A stretch of DNA of 64,000 bases from Eutreptiella sp. 'Long Island Sound 2002' (GCA_964036045.1 OZ038387.1:19370794-19434793); one strand, 5' to 3'. Shown: positions 10,826-23,294, counted from the first letter of the stretch. Program-made: numbers and translations. The notes: generated from the sequence alone by a model not told the origin.

Positions 10826-13800
10826 ATGCATGGTGAGGATGTTGGAGACACTCTTTGTGGCAGGGCCTGAAATGCCTAAGGTGCCATCTAAGGTGCCGGG
10901 AGCCCCCAGCCAGATAGCCGGGAGGCACAGTACAAAAAAAAAGGTGCCGTTTATGCCGTATGCAGCCCCCAAAGGCTGGTAAGATGGGCTGCTATACAAG
11001 CACACCAGGTTCATACCCTGGCATTCGGAAACGTGAATTGTTTGGGTTGCTTTCATGTTTGAGCTCATCATTTTCAGAGATTGTGCAATCTGATGATAAT
11101 ATGTTGTCTCCAATGCGTTGCTGTGTTGCATTTTTGTCCAATCCTATCGATACCTTGGCACCCTACATTGTAGTGTTTTGTTGTGTTCAAAGTCCGTTAC
11201 AGACATTTGGAGGCCAATCGAAATTATTACGACAGGACCGGGATCGTTGATTTTGAATCTAAATCAACGACCCCACACTTTGTAGCTAAATTCATAGCAG
11301 AAATTTCGAGAAATTTGGACGACAGAAGCCTGCCATTGGTTTGCCGTTGAGGCCTCAATCGGCGCCAGCCACATGCACTCTGCCATAACGCGATGTGGTA
11401 AAATTCCGTTACAACGGTTAATTTGAATTTTGATCGCCGGATAGTTGGATGCTGGCGAGCATCCAAATACTCGCCTACCTGAATGGAGCCCTTAAGTGTT
11501 TGTTCAGCAAGCGGTCAAGGACGCAGTTGGCACCCAGGGAGTCCACAAGAGCATGGAAGAGGTCATTTGGCCACAAGTTTGAAAAATCTGTGGCTTTGTT
11601 TCCCTCCCACCTTAGCAGTCTTTTCCTTTCTCTATATATGTATGTTAGCATGCATCCAAAGCCTTTGCCAATCAACAGCGAGCGAGCGACTGGCCATGAA
11701 ATTAGGCAGCATATAGGTTGACAAGTCTTTGGCTAGCGGTAGTGTCTTAGTGAATACGAAAAGAACCCCCGACATGTACTGGAAAACCCTGTGCTTTGCA
11801 CTGAAAAACCTCCCATTATGTAGTAAAAAGATCCCCGTTTTGTCCTAAAACTATCCCTCTTCCTCTGCTTTGTACAATGTTTAGGTTCGCAAAATAGAAT
11901 AAGCTCCGTTTTCCATGTCGCAAGCCCCCCCCCCCTCCTATAGCACCCTGACCCACATTTTGGGGGGTGAAACTATCCATTGCAGCTACTTGCTTCCTCC
12001 TTTGTGGTATTGTTTGCCCTTGCATTGTTGCATTGCTGCATACTCATTGTTGCCCCCCCTCCCCCCTGCAGTGTGCGTTTTGGGTCTTTTCAGAGAATTC
12101 ATGGGTTGCTTATTATTTTCGGCTTAGCTCAGCCCCTCTAAAACAAAAAAATTGCGATTTCACACTGCGAGCTTCTTAGTGCGCACCATGCACAAAACGC
12201 TACAGGTTAACAATCGCAGCACAATGCATACAAAGTTGGGATGCACGCTTCAAGGCTGTTAAATTGTCAGGTGACCCCAAAGAATTACGGTATCTAAACT
12301 GACACTGATTAGTGATCCACTGGCTTTGCCAACATATAATGAAGTTGTCCCATTTTAGCCGATCATCCAGTGGGACACCAGCATGCGGGCACAATCAAAG
12401 CACAATACACACTTTTAAGATTTAGGCTGCAGGGTCCACCAATTGAAAAATGACCTTACATGTCACATGTACAAAGAATTACCGCAACAAAGGAAGACCA
12501 CTGTTCCCTGAGCAGATGAAATTGAACACGTGGCCTCTAGCCAATGTGGATGAGTACCCTACGTTACATAATTTTGGCATCTTTTCACGTGAGCTCTGTA
12601 CATGGGTCCCCCGGCGAATGTAGATTAACACTAGAACATTAGAACATCTAGACATTACTTGTAATCTTTTCAAATGAACTCTTTGCGTAGGCCCCGTGGC
12701 CATTGTGAAAAATAAGATCCGCCCAATGCAACCACAACTTTTCAATTTCAAGACATCTTTGCAAATCGTACCTCCTCACCGCATGCAGCAGGCAACAAGG
12801 AAAGAGGGCCAATGTCCCCGATATCTAAGCCTCCCTACTGTATGACAATGTGCATATGAAACCAGAAATCAACAGGTGCAAGTGGGTGCTTCGGGGGGCA
12901 GGATACTTCACCTCGGTGATTTTGTCGTCTGTGTCTTTATCTAAGGTTTGCCCTAACTAATTCCTGCAAAAAGCCAGAGTAGGAGGAGTTGCCGGCAGGA
13001 GAGGGACTGGGTACCTCGTTGGAGTGTTCCCCAGTGATGTTGCCCTGTTACCGGCTGATGAAATACACAAAGTATCTTTACAATCTCCACAATAACTAGG
13101 AGACCCCAGTTGCATGATGCCTACCACCCATGGCGCACCTCCTCTAGGCCACCTCTGCCACCCGTTTTAGTGTCGGTCGCCCACATGTACGCAAAGACGA
13201 GATAAACATGTTGCCTCAATGCGCGAAGCTTGCTGCCCTCAAGGTGTAAAAGAAAAAGAATGAAGATAATGAAAACGGAATAAGGCAAAAAGTGACCAAG
13301 GTTGAAGACCACATCACGTAGAGCATGTGCATTATTTTTCATCTTCTTCTTGGATCACCGCACGGTCATATGTTATATTACAGCCAACAACAGAAGATGT
13401 CTACTTTTCACAGCTCCGCTCTCCGCCGCTAGCCCTAATCAATGGCAAAACGACAAAGTTCTCTTCTATGAACGGAGCCATGGGAACAATATTGACTGGT
13501 GGTATGACAAGCAATTCTGCAGTAGGTTGTGGTGCATGCGACGTAAAAAATCAACACAACCAAAAGTGTTTTTTTTTTTACCTCTTGTGGTAGAAAGGTT
13601 ACACAAAAATGCCATAGCGAAAATTACAATCGTAAGAGAAGGGCCTACTGGACAATGTTGGGCAAAATCGCCGGTACAAGCATGCACTACGCATGTGCCA
13701 TATCACAGCCAAAAATTTGTAGCACGCCGCAAAACACAACCATCTAGCCGAAAAATATTTTTCAAATTTGTGTTACTTTTGTGCGCAAACAAAAAGACAT

Positions 13801-16594
13801 GGCCCAGTGTGCAACAAACCCAAGCAACGGAGAACAAATGTTGGGTGAAGCTATTACAATAGCAAACATGGAATATATACCTGATGTTGCACCAAAGAGC
13901 AATGCTACATGGGAGTGTTCGGAGCGGAACGGAAGACGACAGTGAGACTCGGACACGTGGATGCAAATGGCCCACCCATTGAGGCAACAAGCAAAACATG
14001 GCAGCAATTACAACAGAACAATGGTGTGTTATGGGTGGACAATTGTCTCACCCGCAATACACCAATAGCCCACACAAAAACAAGAAGCCGCAAAATCGTA
14101 TCACACTGTCTGATCTCCAACTATAGAAGAGACCCACATGTTGCCTACTATATGGTATGTTGATCGCAATACAAACGAACGCAATGCGTATATTTGACGG
14201 TCCGTTGTGAAGAGGCATGCAGCACTTGCCAATTCTGAGTGCATTGGGACCATATACCATAGAGTAGGTTCAGCATACAATCCTTCGTAGCAGTTGCATC
14301 ATATCCTCATTAAAATTGAATTTGCAAAAGTGCGGCTATGAGCGTCTTCCATAAATTCATTGTCTGATTTTGCATTGTACGGCATCGTCCTCTACTAGCT
14401 CCTTGCCTTTCATTTGCCTCAGCTTGTGGTTTGCCCTGTCTAGTAGTGGCCACTAACCCGAGTTCCTTTTATTGGTGTTTGTAATTTGCACTTATCTTCT
14501 AACGTATTTGGAATTCTAGTGCACTTGTTTTGCTTTTCATGTGACAGTATCTCTCGCCTGCACAAAATTGCTGCTCGCACAGTTGGCAATTGTGTTGCCT
14601 TATCCAGTGCTTACCTTGGCCTTTGAGCAAGTGGTTTCCAATAGTAGGTCCATGGGTGCTTGCATTTTGCACATGTTTTCCAAGTATTTGGATGAAATGT
14701 TGGGCTTTTTTTTTGCTTTTCATGTGAGATCATCTCCACAACACCAAATTGGTAAAAAAGCTCTTGAATGTAAAACCTGCCATCAGAAACATGTGATCAC
14801 CATGCCTACACCACGCCGTGCTGGGGGGCGAAGGGGGGGGGGGGGGATGGCACGCGGCCATGGTGTTGGTGTATTTGCCTTTGGCAGCGCCTATTGGCCT
14901 CTCGTCATTGCACAATCTGACCCTCTGTGGGTCCGTACGTGCTTTGTTTTGCTTTGTTTGTGTCAAGGGAGCCCCTGGATGGCTTGTCCTGTTTGACTAT
15001 TCCAGGGTCGGCCGTCCCAGAGACAGATTGTTGCCCGTGCCGTTGACCAAATGCATCCAGATGCACCGTCCGAGTGACTTGTGCGCGCCGGTGTGTGCAG
15101 ATGCAGGATCATTTTCCTGACGGGGGGGGGGCAGTACAAAGAACAAATGGGCAAATGGGTGACAATTACAATCTCCCTTTCCCCCCCAAAGAATGGCAAT
15201 GCCCCGTTGCCATAAAGTATGATCCTGTAGGATGGTGCTATGCCACCAGTGGGCACAGCATGCTGTGCACTCCCGTAGGCAAAGCAGTCGACAGGGAGGT
15301 ATGTTGCCACAGCTCCCAGCCAAATGCGGACCGGTCACCATCCCCAACTCACTGGAATTTGTGAAGAAATGGGCGGGTTCTGAAGCCACATGCGCAGTAA
15401 ACACCCAGATCACATCCTGCTACCTGCTGTGGCAACCGTCACAATTCACCTGCTTCCCAAAATAGAGGGATTTCGGGGGAGGCAGGGTCTAGCAAAATCC
15501 ACAACAAAAGACACTCATAGGGGGATACTTTTCTCTGACCAGATCAAAATCTGGCACAGGGTGAAATGTCCCATTCAAGCTAGTGCAGTCCACTGGCAAA
15601 TTTTGCAGGGATGCTCGGCATGCTGCTGCATTCTTCTACTTGCACTTGTGGGGCCCTTCCCATGGACCCATAGCTCACAAACAGCAGGCAAAACACACAA
15701 ATCTGTCGGGCCAAATTAATCAGCAACCTTGTGGAACCAAGTACGCTGCAAATACGCTGGTAGTTTGTTTGATGGAGGAGACACTGCTGCAGAACGTTCC
15801 ACAATTTTTGTTCTTGCCAAACAGCCCCCTTTGACATCAACCGGGTTGCACAACGGCTGCATTAAAGCTTCCCAGGGCGCGCTTCTCCTGAGAGAACAGT
15901 CAATTCAAGATGTTCTACAATACACATGCAGTATCAACATCTAGTTCCTGCTGTGGCATGCTGCGGCATGCTTTCAAAAAATGAGCATTCAGGGGGGAGG
16001 GACTGGTGGTTCGTACAAATTGATTGATAATACGAAATGTCTTGGGTCACACAAAAACATATGTCCCCTTTTTGGTTGAGAAAATCCACTACGCTGAATA
16101 CAGATTGTGACACCGGGCATTCATTGTGCGTCAATAGCGAGGGGTAGTTTGTGCACAGCACGCGCATTGCGCAGGCATGGTGCCTGTGTTTTTGGTGGTC
16201 TTCCTACCATCAGGGCCTAAAGCTTTCCCCTGTTCAACATGGGGCACACGCAAAACTCTTGCCCATCTTCCGAACAAATGAAGGATGCCTGACCTTTGAA
16301 ACCTGGCACATGCAGAGCGTGACGGACATAATCTGACCCCAGCATCTTCCTTGTACCAGAGGGGGCTTTAATTTAAGAGGTTTTTTTTCCGGATGACCAA
16401 AATTAAGGGGGTAAAAAATTGGTATTGCTCCTTAGAAATGAAGGAAAAATTTGGTATGCGGCCCCTTGCTGCTACTTCCTAGTGGATGTTCATTGTGGAT
16501 TCCGGCTGGGCTCTGGATGGTTGCTGTTATTTCCTGGTGGGCTCTGGATGGTTGCTGGATGGCACGAAGACTGCACGACACAGAAATGCTCAAT
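10826..16594. other. AT-rich intergenic DNA, no gene supported
   Basis: Only short chance-length frames are present; the longest (186 codons, plus, 13,302-13,862) is Lys/Asn-rich through composition and has no motif. G-runs occur at 14,819-14,846 and 15,121-15,131, and a C-run at 11,927-11,937. Nothing here supports an RNA or protein gene. Confidence 0.5.
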
Positions 16595-16665
16595 GGTATG
16601 GAATCACCACAGGACCCTTATACCCAGAGACTAGCGCAACTACCAACTAAGCTACATCACGATCT
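16595..16665 (-). pseudogene. tRNA-like relic (possible SINE head)
   Basis: Read on the minus strand there is a near-consensus A box (TAGCTTAGTTGGTA, 16,641-16,655) and, about 35 nt downstream, a weak B box (GTGGTGATTCC near 16,611). The acceptor and D stems do not pair, so this is not a functional tRNA. A tRNA-derived SINE head or tRNA pseudogene fits best. Confidence 0.4.
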
Positions 16666-17158
16666 AGCAGAACTGTAACATCAGAGTGTGCATGTCATAG
16701 TGAAAAAAAAAAGGTGTCGTTATGGCACCTTCTGGCTCAATATGGCACAAAGAATCCTTAAAATTGAAGGAAATATTTGGTACGAGGGAGGCCTTCGAAA
16801 TTTGTCCAAACAACTTTTCCCCGCGCCCAAATTTTGCCCCTCCTGGTAATTGGTGAGAAAATTGATGTGTCCAAACGCACTTCACTGACCACCCTCCCAA
16901 GGTGTTGAATGCTTGTTCACATGGCAGCACCAGCCAAATCATAAAACTCCGTTATCATCAATGTCTCTTGAAAGAGATGTCTGGGTGGTTGTGATGCCCA
17001 ATCTCTGTGAGAACATGGGTTGGATTCCTTGGTCTTGGAACTGGTTTTGTGGCAGTGAGCTCTTGTTTCACACTTAAACAAAAAAACCAAAAGAAGTAGG
17101 TTGGCAAAAGGGCGGGGGGTTAAAACATCCACACATCCAAACATCCACACCTGGTTTT

Positions 17159-17312
17159 TTGGTTAAAAAGAAAAAATGGGGCGGGGTGTTTTGTGGTAAA
17201 AAATGGTACAGATTGGGGGGGGGGGGTAGAAAATGGGGCGGGGGGGGGGGGTTGGGGAAAAAAAGGGTACAAATTGGGGGTTTTTTTTTGGTGCAAAACC
17301 GGGGGGTTTTTT
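17159..17312. repeat. poly-G / poly-T rich minisatellite
   Basis: Three to four degenerate units of about 50 bp consist of a G-run of 6-13, a short T- or A-run and a TGGTAC or GGGTACA core. G-quadruplex formation is plausible on the plus strand. No gene signal. Confidence 0.6.
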
Positions 17313-17781
17313 GGTACGCAACACTGCCGTGGACACATTCCCATTGAACACCATTAGGAATTGAAACTACACTTGGAGTCACCTCTATGCTCTTGGTATT
17401 TGATTTCCCGCAATTTCATTGTCCACGAACAGCGGAGTTTCTGCACAGCGCACGCACAGCACACAGTGCGTCCTCCATCACTGAGGATGCCATTCTGCAT
17501 GACAATCTTGTTGATGCTCAATTCGAATTGAGCCGTGTGAGCGCCAGTGCTTCTGCAACAGATGCACCAGCCACAACAAAATTGCGGCTGCAGCTGACAG
17601 CTTGTGCACATGAAACCACCAAGAAAGAGAGTGTCACTAAACATTGGGCGGTTAGATTCATGGCTGCAAAGATGTTTCAAATTTGGTTAAAGGGCGGTAA
17701 AGTGGCCACTCAGGACGTTTCCCTGAAATTCAAAGGAGAGTAAAGGGGGTGGTTTCAGACTGAAAAAAGAGTGCATGGTAT

Positions 17782-17850
17782 GTACAGGATTGATGCTTGC
17801 AATGCAAGCGGAGAAAGCAGTCCCAAACACTTGACCACTGAGGCACAGAC
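17782..17850 (-). pseudogene. tRNA-like relic (possible SINE head)
   Basis: On the minus strand an A-box-like segment (TGCCTCAGTGGTCAAGTG, 17,828-17,845) is followed about 45 nt later by a B-box-like segment (GCATCAATCC, near 17,787). The spacing suits a tRNA with a long variable arm, but the stems are poor. It lies about 1.1 kb from the similar relic at 16.6 kb. Confidence 0.35.
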
Positions 17851-18034
17851 TCCAACATCTAAACTTTCATGAAAACACATACACGCGCAAAACCGCAAAT
17901 CGTTAAGGACACAAGATCAAAAAGCTAACGTGGCAACGTAATGAGCAGATGACCTATTGCAAAAACTATGTCATCGAATTGTGTGCCCTCAAACCACATT
18001 ACATCCTGCCTTCTGCTTTCCATCAACCACACAG

Positions 18035-18061
18035 TCATTCATTCATCATTCATTCATTCAT
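18035..18061 (+). repeat. (CATT)n microsatellite
   Basis: Six CATT units with one interruption, 36 bp beyond the 3' end of the minus-strand coiled-coil gene, probably in its 3' flank. Confidence 0.8.
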
Positions 18062-18096
18062 ATCCGCAGAGACATACAACATGTAAAAGGCCGTTG

Positions 18097-19191
18097 TCAT
18101 GGGGTTAGAGTTTGGGGCCCGCCTCCCAGTGTCGCATAGTAAGCATCCTCCCGGTCTCTCTGAAATTGCTCACGCCATGCCTCTCTTTCAAGAGACATGT
18201 ACTCCTCCAGCTTGTCGACGTGGCTGAAACCCGCTCGAATATTGTCCTCCATGACGGCCTCAGCTTCCTGCTCCGCAAGCAGCAAGTTCTCCATCTGCTT
18301 GTGCATGACATCCACAGGATGCTCCTTGGGACGGGTGGCTTCTGCAGCCTCTGCCACTTGCTTTGCTGCTTCCTCCTCCTCATCCTCCTCAAGCTGGCGC
18401 TGGGCAAGCCATTCCTCATGGGCCTTCTTTGCAGACTTCATCTTCCGGGCTTTAATGGCATTGGCAGATCTGTCGTCCTCAGCTTCCTCTTGCAATACAG
18501 CCTGCCTCTCCTGCTCCAGCCGAGCCTTGTCCATGGACTGCCGCATTGTAATATCAAGCTCCAGTTGCGTTGGCGCCTGCAACTTCGGAAGCTCTGTCTG
18601 GTTATAGAGAGCCTTGATACTGCTGTTGCCCTTGTACATCTGTTCCATGCGGCCTGCGCGCTCTTTTTCAAGCCGCATGCGCTCCATATATGACAGCGTC
18701 GAGTCGTCCTCAGGCAACTCGTCAGCTTGTTGCTCTATGCTCTTGGGGGTGGCTTTCTTTAACCTCCGTTGCATGTCCTCATACTGCTTTTGGGCAGCCT
18801 TTGCTCGTGCAAGCTCACGGTCTTGGACCATCTCCTGGCGCTTCTCTTCCACTGCCCGCAGACGTTTGTACTCCAGCTCCTCATTCAACTTTCGCTCCTC
18901 TTCCTCTTTCACCTGCCGCTGCAACTCCTTCTTCTTGATGGCCTCTGTGCGCTTGTTCTCCATGCGGATATTTTTCATCCGCTCTTCGGTCTCACGCTGG
19001 CGCAGAGCATCCAACGAAGCATCTTTGAGTTGGCCTCGGATCTGGTCTTCATGCTCTGCTCGTTGTGCAAGGGTATCAAATTGGCGGGCTTTGATTTCTT
19101 CCTCAATTATCCCTCTCTCGTCGATGGGCAGGGGAGACTTCCGCACCACCGTAATATCGCAGCGTGCAGCCGCTTTAAAATATTCAGACAT
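18097..19191 (-). CDS. intronless coiled-coil protein, 364 aa
   Basis: One uninterrupted minus-strand frame runs from ATG 19,191 to TGA 18,097, without introns. From about residue 25 to the end it is dominated by E, K, R, Q and A in heptad-like spacing (EEEIKAR, KKELQRQVKEEEERK, ARLEQERQAV), typical of a long alpha-helical coiled coil; EDEEEEAAK forms an acidic patch near residue 270. No signal peptide or TM helix is present. Composition resembles the trichohyalin-plectin-homology proteins of flagellar microtubules (for example the CFAP45 or MNS1 type), but I see no diagnostic motif, so that is inference. The start is the first ATG and gives a sensible N-terminus (MSEYFKAAARC). Codon use and low repeat content distinguish it from the flanks. 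It is the best-supported complete host gene in the window. Confidence 0.85.
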   Translation of the reverse strand: MSEYFKAAARCDITVVRKSPLPIDERGIIEEEIKARQFDTLAQRAEHEDQIRGQLKDASLDALRQRETEERMKNIRMENKRTEAIKKKELQRQVKEEEERKLNEELEYKRLRAVEEKRQEMVQDRELARAKAAQKQYEDMQRRLKKATPKSIEQQADELPEDDSTLSYMERMRLEKERAGRMEQMYKGNSSIKALYNQTELPKLQAPTQLELDITMRQSMDKARLEQERQAVLQEEAEDDRSANAIKARKMKSAKKAHEEWLAQRQLEEDEEEEAAKQVAEAAEATRPKEHPVDVMHKQMENLLLAEQEAEAVMEDNIRAGFSHVDKLEEYMSLEREAWREQFQRDREDAYYATLGGGPQTLTP

Positions 19192-19570
19192 GCTGCCGTG
19201 CTTGTGGGGCTACTGCCGGACGACAGCTAAGCCTCAAAAGATTGAAAAAAACATATCGCTGACGAAAACGGACACTGGTAGACACCCCTCTCCCCCCCCC
19301 CCCAAAAAATGGGGCGCGCACACAGTGCAAAGACATTCCCTGTCTGAACATTCCCAAATCTGTGCCCTGAGTCTTTGAACATCACAAAAGAGGATGTGCC
19401 CCCTTCACGGGATCTTCGGAAAGCAATGTGAGCCTGGTGGCTACATAACCCCTGCCGTCTGGGGCGTCGAGTCCTGGCTGGCAGCAGCCCCCGTGGGAGA
19501 AGTCAATATGGGTACATAACCCATGCAAAAAGCATGGATTAGGGCTCCGTATCAAAAGTGGCCCAAAAAC

Positions 19571-19606
19571 ATGCGCAGCGCACGCCTGGCGCACTGATGC
19601 TCCCCC
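19571..19606 (-). repeat. CpG-rich structured element, copy 1
   Basis: Read on the minus strand: GGGGGA, a short AT spacer, then a GC-rich near-palindrome (GTGCGCCAGGCGTGCG), ending in a T-rich flank. It shares this layout with four further copies between 20.35 and 22.26 kb. Confidence 0.5.
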
Positions 19607-20353
19607 TGTGGATAGGTGGGTTAGTTGCCAACCTATCCAAGGGGGGCGGGGGGGGGGTCAGTTTTGTCACGTTTCCTCCTGGACTTGAAGGCACATAGGT
19701 ACCAATCTGGTGCCTATGTCAATGTCTAACGTTCAGATGGCACTGTTTTGGTTGCCATGATGATGTGTGTTATTGTTGCCCTTCATCAACAGTTGCCTTC
19801 CAAATAGTCTTGAAGAAGAAAAGGACAATTTGCCTCAGAGGTTGCGTGCCCAAAGAGTGGGGTTTGGCAAGTATTTTGGACGGGAAATTGTACTGCCCAC
19901 ATGTATAATAAACATCACCCATAGGTCTGTATACAAAAACAAGACACTGGTAGCGGGTAGGTGTCCACTCCTCCTTTACCTCCGTCCGATGAGATACTCA
20001 GGTGCAACAAAAGACGACATTGAACTTGCGCAAGAAAAAGTGGCACACAGAGCCTGTCTCAGTGGAGCTAAACACGCATCCCAACAGGCAGTTTCCGGGG
20101 ACTTTGTGGGTCATATGCCCTCGTGTTTGCATGTCTTGCTTTGTGTCATGGTGTTCACCCGCGGGGGTGGAGGGGGCGTCACTTTGGCTATGTTTCCCCA
20201 GGGTTGTGGGGATACTGTCACACACAGACAGGTACTCATCAGGGGGGGTTTTGGCACAAGGGTTTGGTGGTTGGTGATCGGGGGGGGGGGGGGGGGTAGT
20301 GGATGGAGACGCTGCTGATATCCCCGAAAATTGAGGAAGGCCATTTCACCAGT

Positions 20354-20395
20354 GGGGGAATGTTTGCCCGGCGCGCGCCCGGCGCGCTACTTTTC
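20354..20395 (+). repeat. CpG-rich structured element, copy 2
   Basis: GGGGGAATGTTT followed by the self-complementary GCGCGCGCCCGGCGCGC core and TACTTTT. Orientation is opposite to copies 1 and 3. Confidence 0.55.
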
Positions 20396-20549
20396 TATTA
20401 ACTATCCCGACTTCAGCCCCAGATTGACCCTCTCATAGAGAAGCCCCCCAAGTAGACCACGTTGCACTGCAAACCTTCCCTACAAAGCACGTTGCATAAT
20501 AAAGCAATATCTGTGAATTCAGCAACTCCAGCTGTCATTTGTATTGTAC

Positions 20550-20700
20550 TTAACCAACGACATTGATCCCACAAGTGTGGGTGTCAATACATTCAGTACA
20601 ATAGTGCTCCTTACACTCATCACAAACTGCGACGGTGGAGCTCTTCTGGCAACACAACACACACACTTCTGCCTCATCCTCTGCCTCATCTTGCGTGCCA
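20550..20700 (-). CDS. exon with B-box-type zinc finger
   Basis: A minus-strand open segment encodes an acidic run (DEAEDEAE) followed by a Cys/His array at 20,577-20,663: CVLC, VCDEC, YCTEC and DTH. This gives C-x2-C-x9-C-x2-C-x4-C-x2-C-x3-H, the spacing of B-box zinc fingers, which are protein-interaction modules in TRIM-like and related proteins. The exon is bounded on its 3' side by a good donor (CGTTG|GTTAAGTA near 20,549). A possible acceptor (GGCACGCAAG) lies near 20,700. No RING, coiled coil or other TRIM domain could be linked, so the rest of the protein is unknown. A B-box is the simplest reading; another small Cys-rich finger is possible. Confidence 0.5.
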
Positions 20701-21007
20701 CAACCAAGTAAACAGCTGCTCAATGCGTGCCCTATACCACCCGTGCACGTCATTATACCAGTGTTGGCGGGCTGTCAAAGTGCCATTCTTTCTTCCAATG
20801 AATGGCACAATGTCATGAATCTAGCCTTTATAAACACCATCATGGCCCCCAACTTCGAAATCAAAGAAATCACCTTGGGTACGAGAAGGTCCATACCCAT
20901 CCCAAATCAAAACATCTGCTGATGTCCCGGGGGCCAAGGGGCAAATCCATATAATGTTGCCCAACATATCCACGGCAAGAGTCCACCGGTGGGGCATGGG
21001 TCACAAA

Positions 21008-21056
21008 AGATGCCCGGCGCGCGCCCTGCGCGTGCCCGGCGCACTAACATTCCCCC
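21008..21056 (-). repeat. CpG-rich structured element, copy 3
   Basis: The longest copy. On the minus strand it reads GGGGGAATGTTA, then a GC-rich core containing GCGCGCGCC and two GCCGGGC blocks, then a T-rich flank. Confidence 0.55.
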
Positions 21057-22054
21057 AGTAGTGATGGAGGCATTAGAGAGCATAAAAGGGGAGTCCGGGG
21101 GGTCATTGGGGTAGGGGTGGAGGTGTTTCAACATTTTGAGGGTAGCTGCACTAGCTCTCTCAAAGTCCTCTCTATGGACCAGCCCTTTTGCAGCATTCGA
21201 TTCTAGTGAGTGTCTGCATGGGCGTATGTCTCCATGTGTGTAGGTTCTGAATCCAGAGATGCTCTTGCCAAATTTTCTCGGACCATTCCCGTCGATGGTT
21301 TACTGCCAGGCCAGATGTTTTGTAGAGAACCCAGAGCACCGAATGTACAGCAATTGTTGCAATTCTGACACCCCCCCCAGCAACTGCTCTACAACTTCCT
21401 TGATCCTCGGAAGGGTATGGGGTATCATCCATGGAAAGCGACACCTCCACTTGGGGGCCCTTTTAAGCAATGAAACTAGCACTGTGGGGAGAGAGGATCC
21501 CCCTTGGCGGATGCCGACCCAATACCCCAAGCAACCCCCTTGGCTCAAGAACTCATGCTGTGCACCACCTCAGGAGACATTCTGCCACAAGTGGCTACTC
21601 AGTTTTAGGCCCAAAGCGGATATGCACGAGCCCCAGCCCCAACAAGGGATCTGCAACACACCGACCACCTACACCACCGTGTGCCCAATGTCAAGTGCCC
21701 ATGATTTCTTTCATTGCCCTCCAATCCGTGTGGAAAGCCATGAGGGGGGAAAATAGCCATCCAGCCCACGGGCTATGCTCCCAGGCATGACTTCCTTCCT
21801 TACCACCTACACCGCCAAACTGCAGCAGTCGCTGATGTTTCAAGCAGTTGAGCATCCGCTCCATACCTCTATCTTGTTGTATCACGCACACTGCTGCCAC
21901 TGTCAGCATTCCATTTCTTTATACTTCTGGGGCACAATGGAGTCCCCCTGTGTGCCACCATGCTATGCACTCTGCTGTCTTTCCCAGCCTGCGGTCTTTT
22001 GTACCTCAAAAGCCCCCTGGAAAGCCTGCGGGCGTGGCTGTTTCCCACTGCGTA

Positions 22055-22095
22055 GGGGGAGTATCCGCACCGCGCGCGCACCGCGTCAGGTATTT
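22055..22095 (+). repeat. CpG-rich structured element, copy 4
   Basis: GGGGGAGTATCC then GCACCGCGCGCGCACCGCG and CAGGTATTT. It aligns base for base with copy 5 outside the variable CpG sites. Confidence 0.55.
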
Positions 22096-22214
22096 GAACA
22101 ACTTCTCCAGGAGATGGTCTACCGGGAGAGGAGTTGTAGATGGTACCTGGTGGGCTCTGAGGCATTACCATTCCCCCTGACTGGCTTTGGATGAAAGGGT
22201 CTATGGAACAACCC

Positions 22215-22255
22215 CAGTACCTGCACCACGCACGCACTGCGGCAGGTACTCCCCC
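22215..22255 (-). repeat. CpG-rich structured element, copy 5
   Basis: On the minus strand it reads GGGGGAGTACCTGC, then GCAGTGCGTGCGTGGTGC and AGGTACTGG. AGTACCTGC and GCAGGTACT form perfect 9-bp hairpin arms. Confidence 0.55.
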
Positions 22256-23294
22256 GTAATCTGGTATCAGAGTCAGCTCATCCTCACGATGTGTCAGGTC
22301 CACAGTGATTTGTGGTACAATTGTAGAAGCGGACGGCTCTGAACCTTGGTCTAAAGAGCCATCTCGAGTACTATACAGCCCCCGCACCCCCCCAAATGTG
22401 CCAGAAACTCTGGCAGATTTTGAGGTGTGGACGTTTGTGCAGTGTCAAAGGGTATGTGTGGGGTTGCTGACAGGTGAACACATGGGCCACTAGAATGGGC
22501 TCAATATCCAACCTTCTAATTACATTTCGAAAACTCAAAGTGACCCCCCCCCCCTTGGACTAATCAAGGGCGTGTGTCAAAAGGGGGGGATGTACATGCA
22601 CTGTTCCACGGTTGTCCCGTGATCTGTGATCACCCTTGCCCAATACTTTTAGAATGCGCATGGTATATCCTTATGTGGTTGCACCACCATCTCCCTGCAC
22701 TCCCCGTGTTCAAGACAGACGTGTTCGTGATTACACGCTCTCAGGACAGTGCATTTCTTGTCTGGTGTACAATATGGGCACTGAATTTACATGCGGACAT
22801 GTCCCTTCCATGGTTGCATTTTGAGTGTTTCAAGCGGAACGAGGTACGGTGACCCTGGGGTCAAGGCCAATCGAAATGTTTCATGTGTTGTGTAGCCCGC
22901 AATTTGCACATATGTGTGGATATCTGGCGCTTGTTGTCTTGTTCTTCCCTCGCTCGCTGCCGCTTGCTGAGCAGCTCCAAGCCAAGTGCACTCTGTGCTG
23001 TTACCCTAGCATGTGGTTGTACTCAACCTCCTTCTGGTGAGAAACAGAGTGCAATTCATCCGCTGCCTCACTGAGTCTAGCATCCCACCCCCTTGGCAGC
23101 ACGTCGGCTGGCGAAGATGAGTGCGTCATAGAGACTCATTTTTTGGACACGTTCGCCGCTTGCTGGCCCCCACCTCCCGCAAAATGGTCACTGAATCCCT
23201 GAGCTTCACTGTCTCTAGACAATAGAGATGGCATAATCCCTACAGCCCCTCCGGTCACTGCTGCCCTCCTTGTCTTGGAGCATTTCTAAGAAGC

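Larger units (their letters stand above)
19192..20549. other. intergenic, no gene supported
   Basis: This is the upstream region of the coiled-coil gene. It holds a C-run (19,290-19,300), a hairpin with 8-bp arms (GGATAGGT/ACCTATCC, about 19,612-19,640), G-runs at 19,643-19,657 and 20,280-20,296, and two of the CpG-rich structured elements listed separately. Confidence 0.5.
20760..23294. other. mixed DNA with weak exon candidates
   Basis: Several protein-like minus-strand stretches occur, for example ITVDLTHREDELTLIPDYGG near 22,258-22,330, ending at a possible GT donor that coincides with structured element copy 5, and LPRIKEVVEQLLGG near 21,370-21,420. None could be joined in phase or assigned to a family. 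A C-run lies at 22,544-22,553. Confidence 0.35.

Noticed and set aside
13302-13862. 186-codon plus-strand frame
   Set aside because: Composition-driven in AT-rich DNA; no motif, no splice support, overlapping frames equally open.
22724-22824. RING-like CISCLVYNMGTEFTCGHV (plus strand)
   Set aside because: Resembles a half RING, but the frame stops before the only good donor (GAG|GTACGG near 22,842) and no second half was found.
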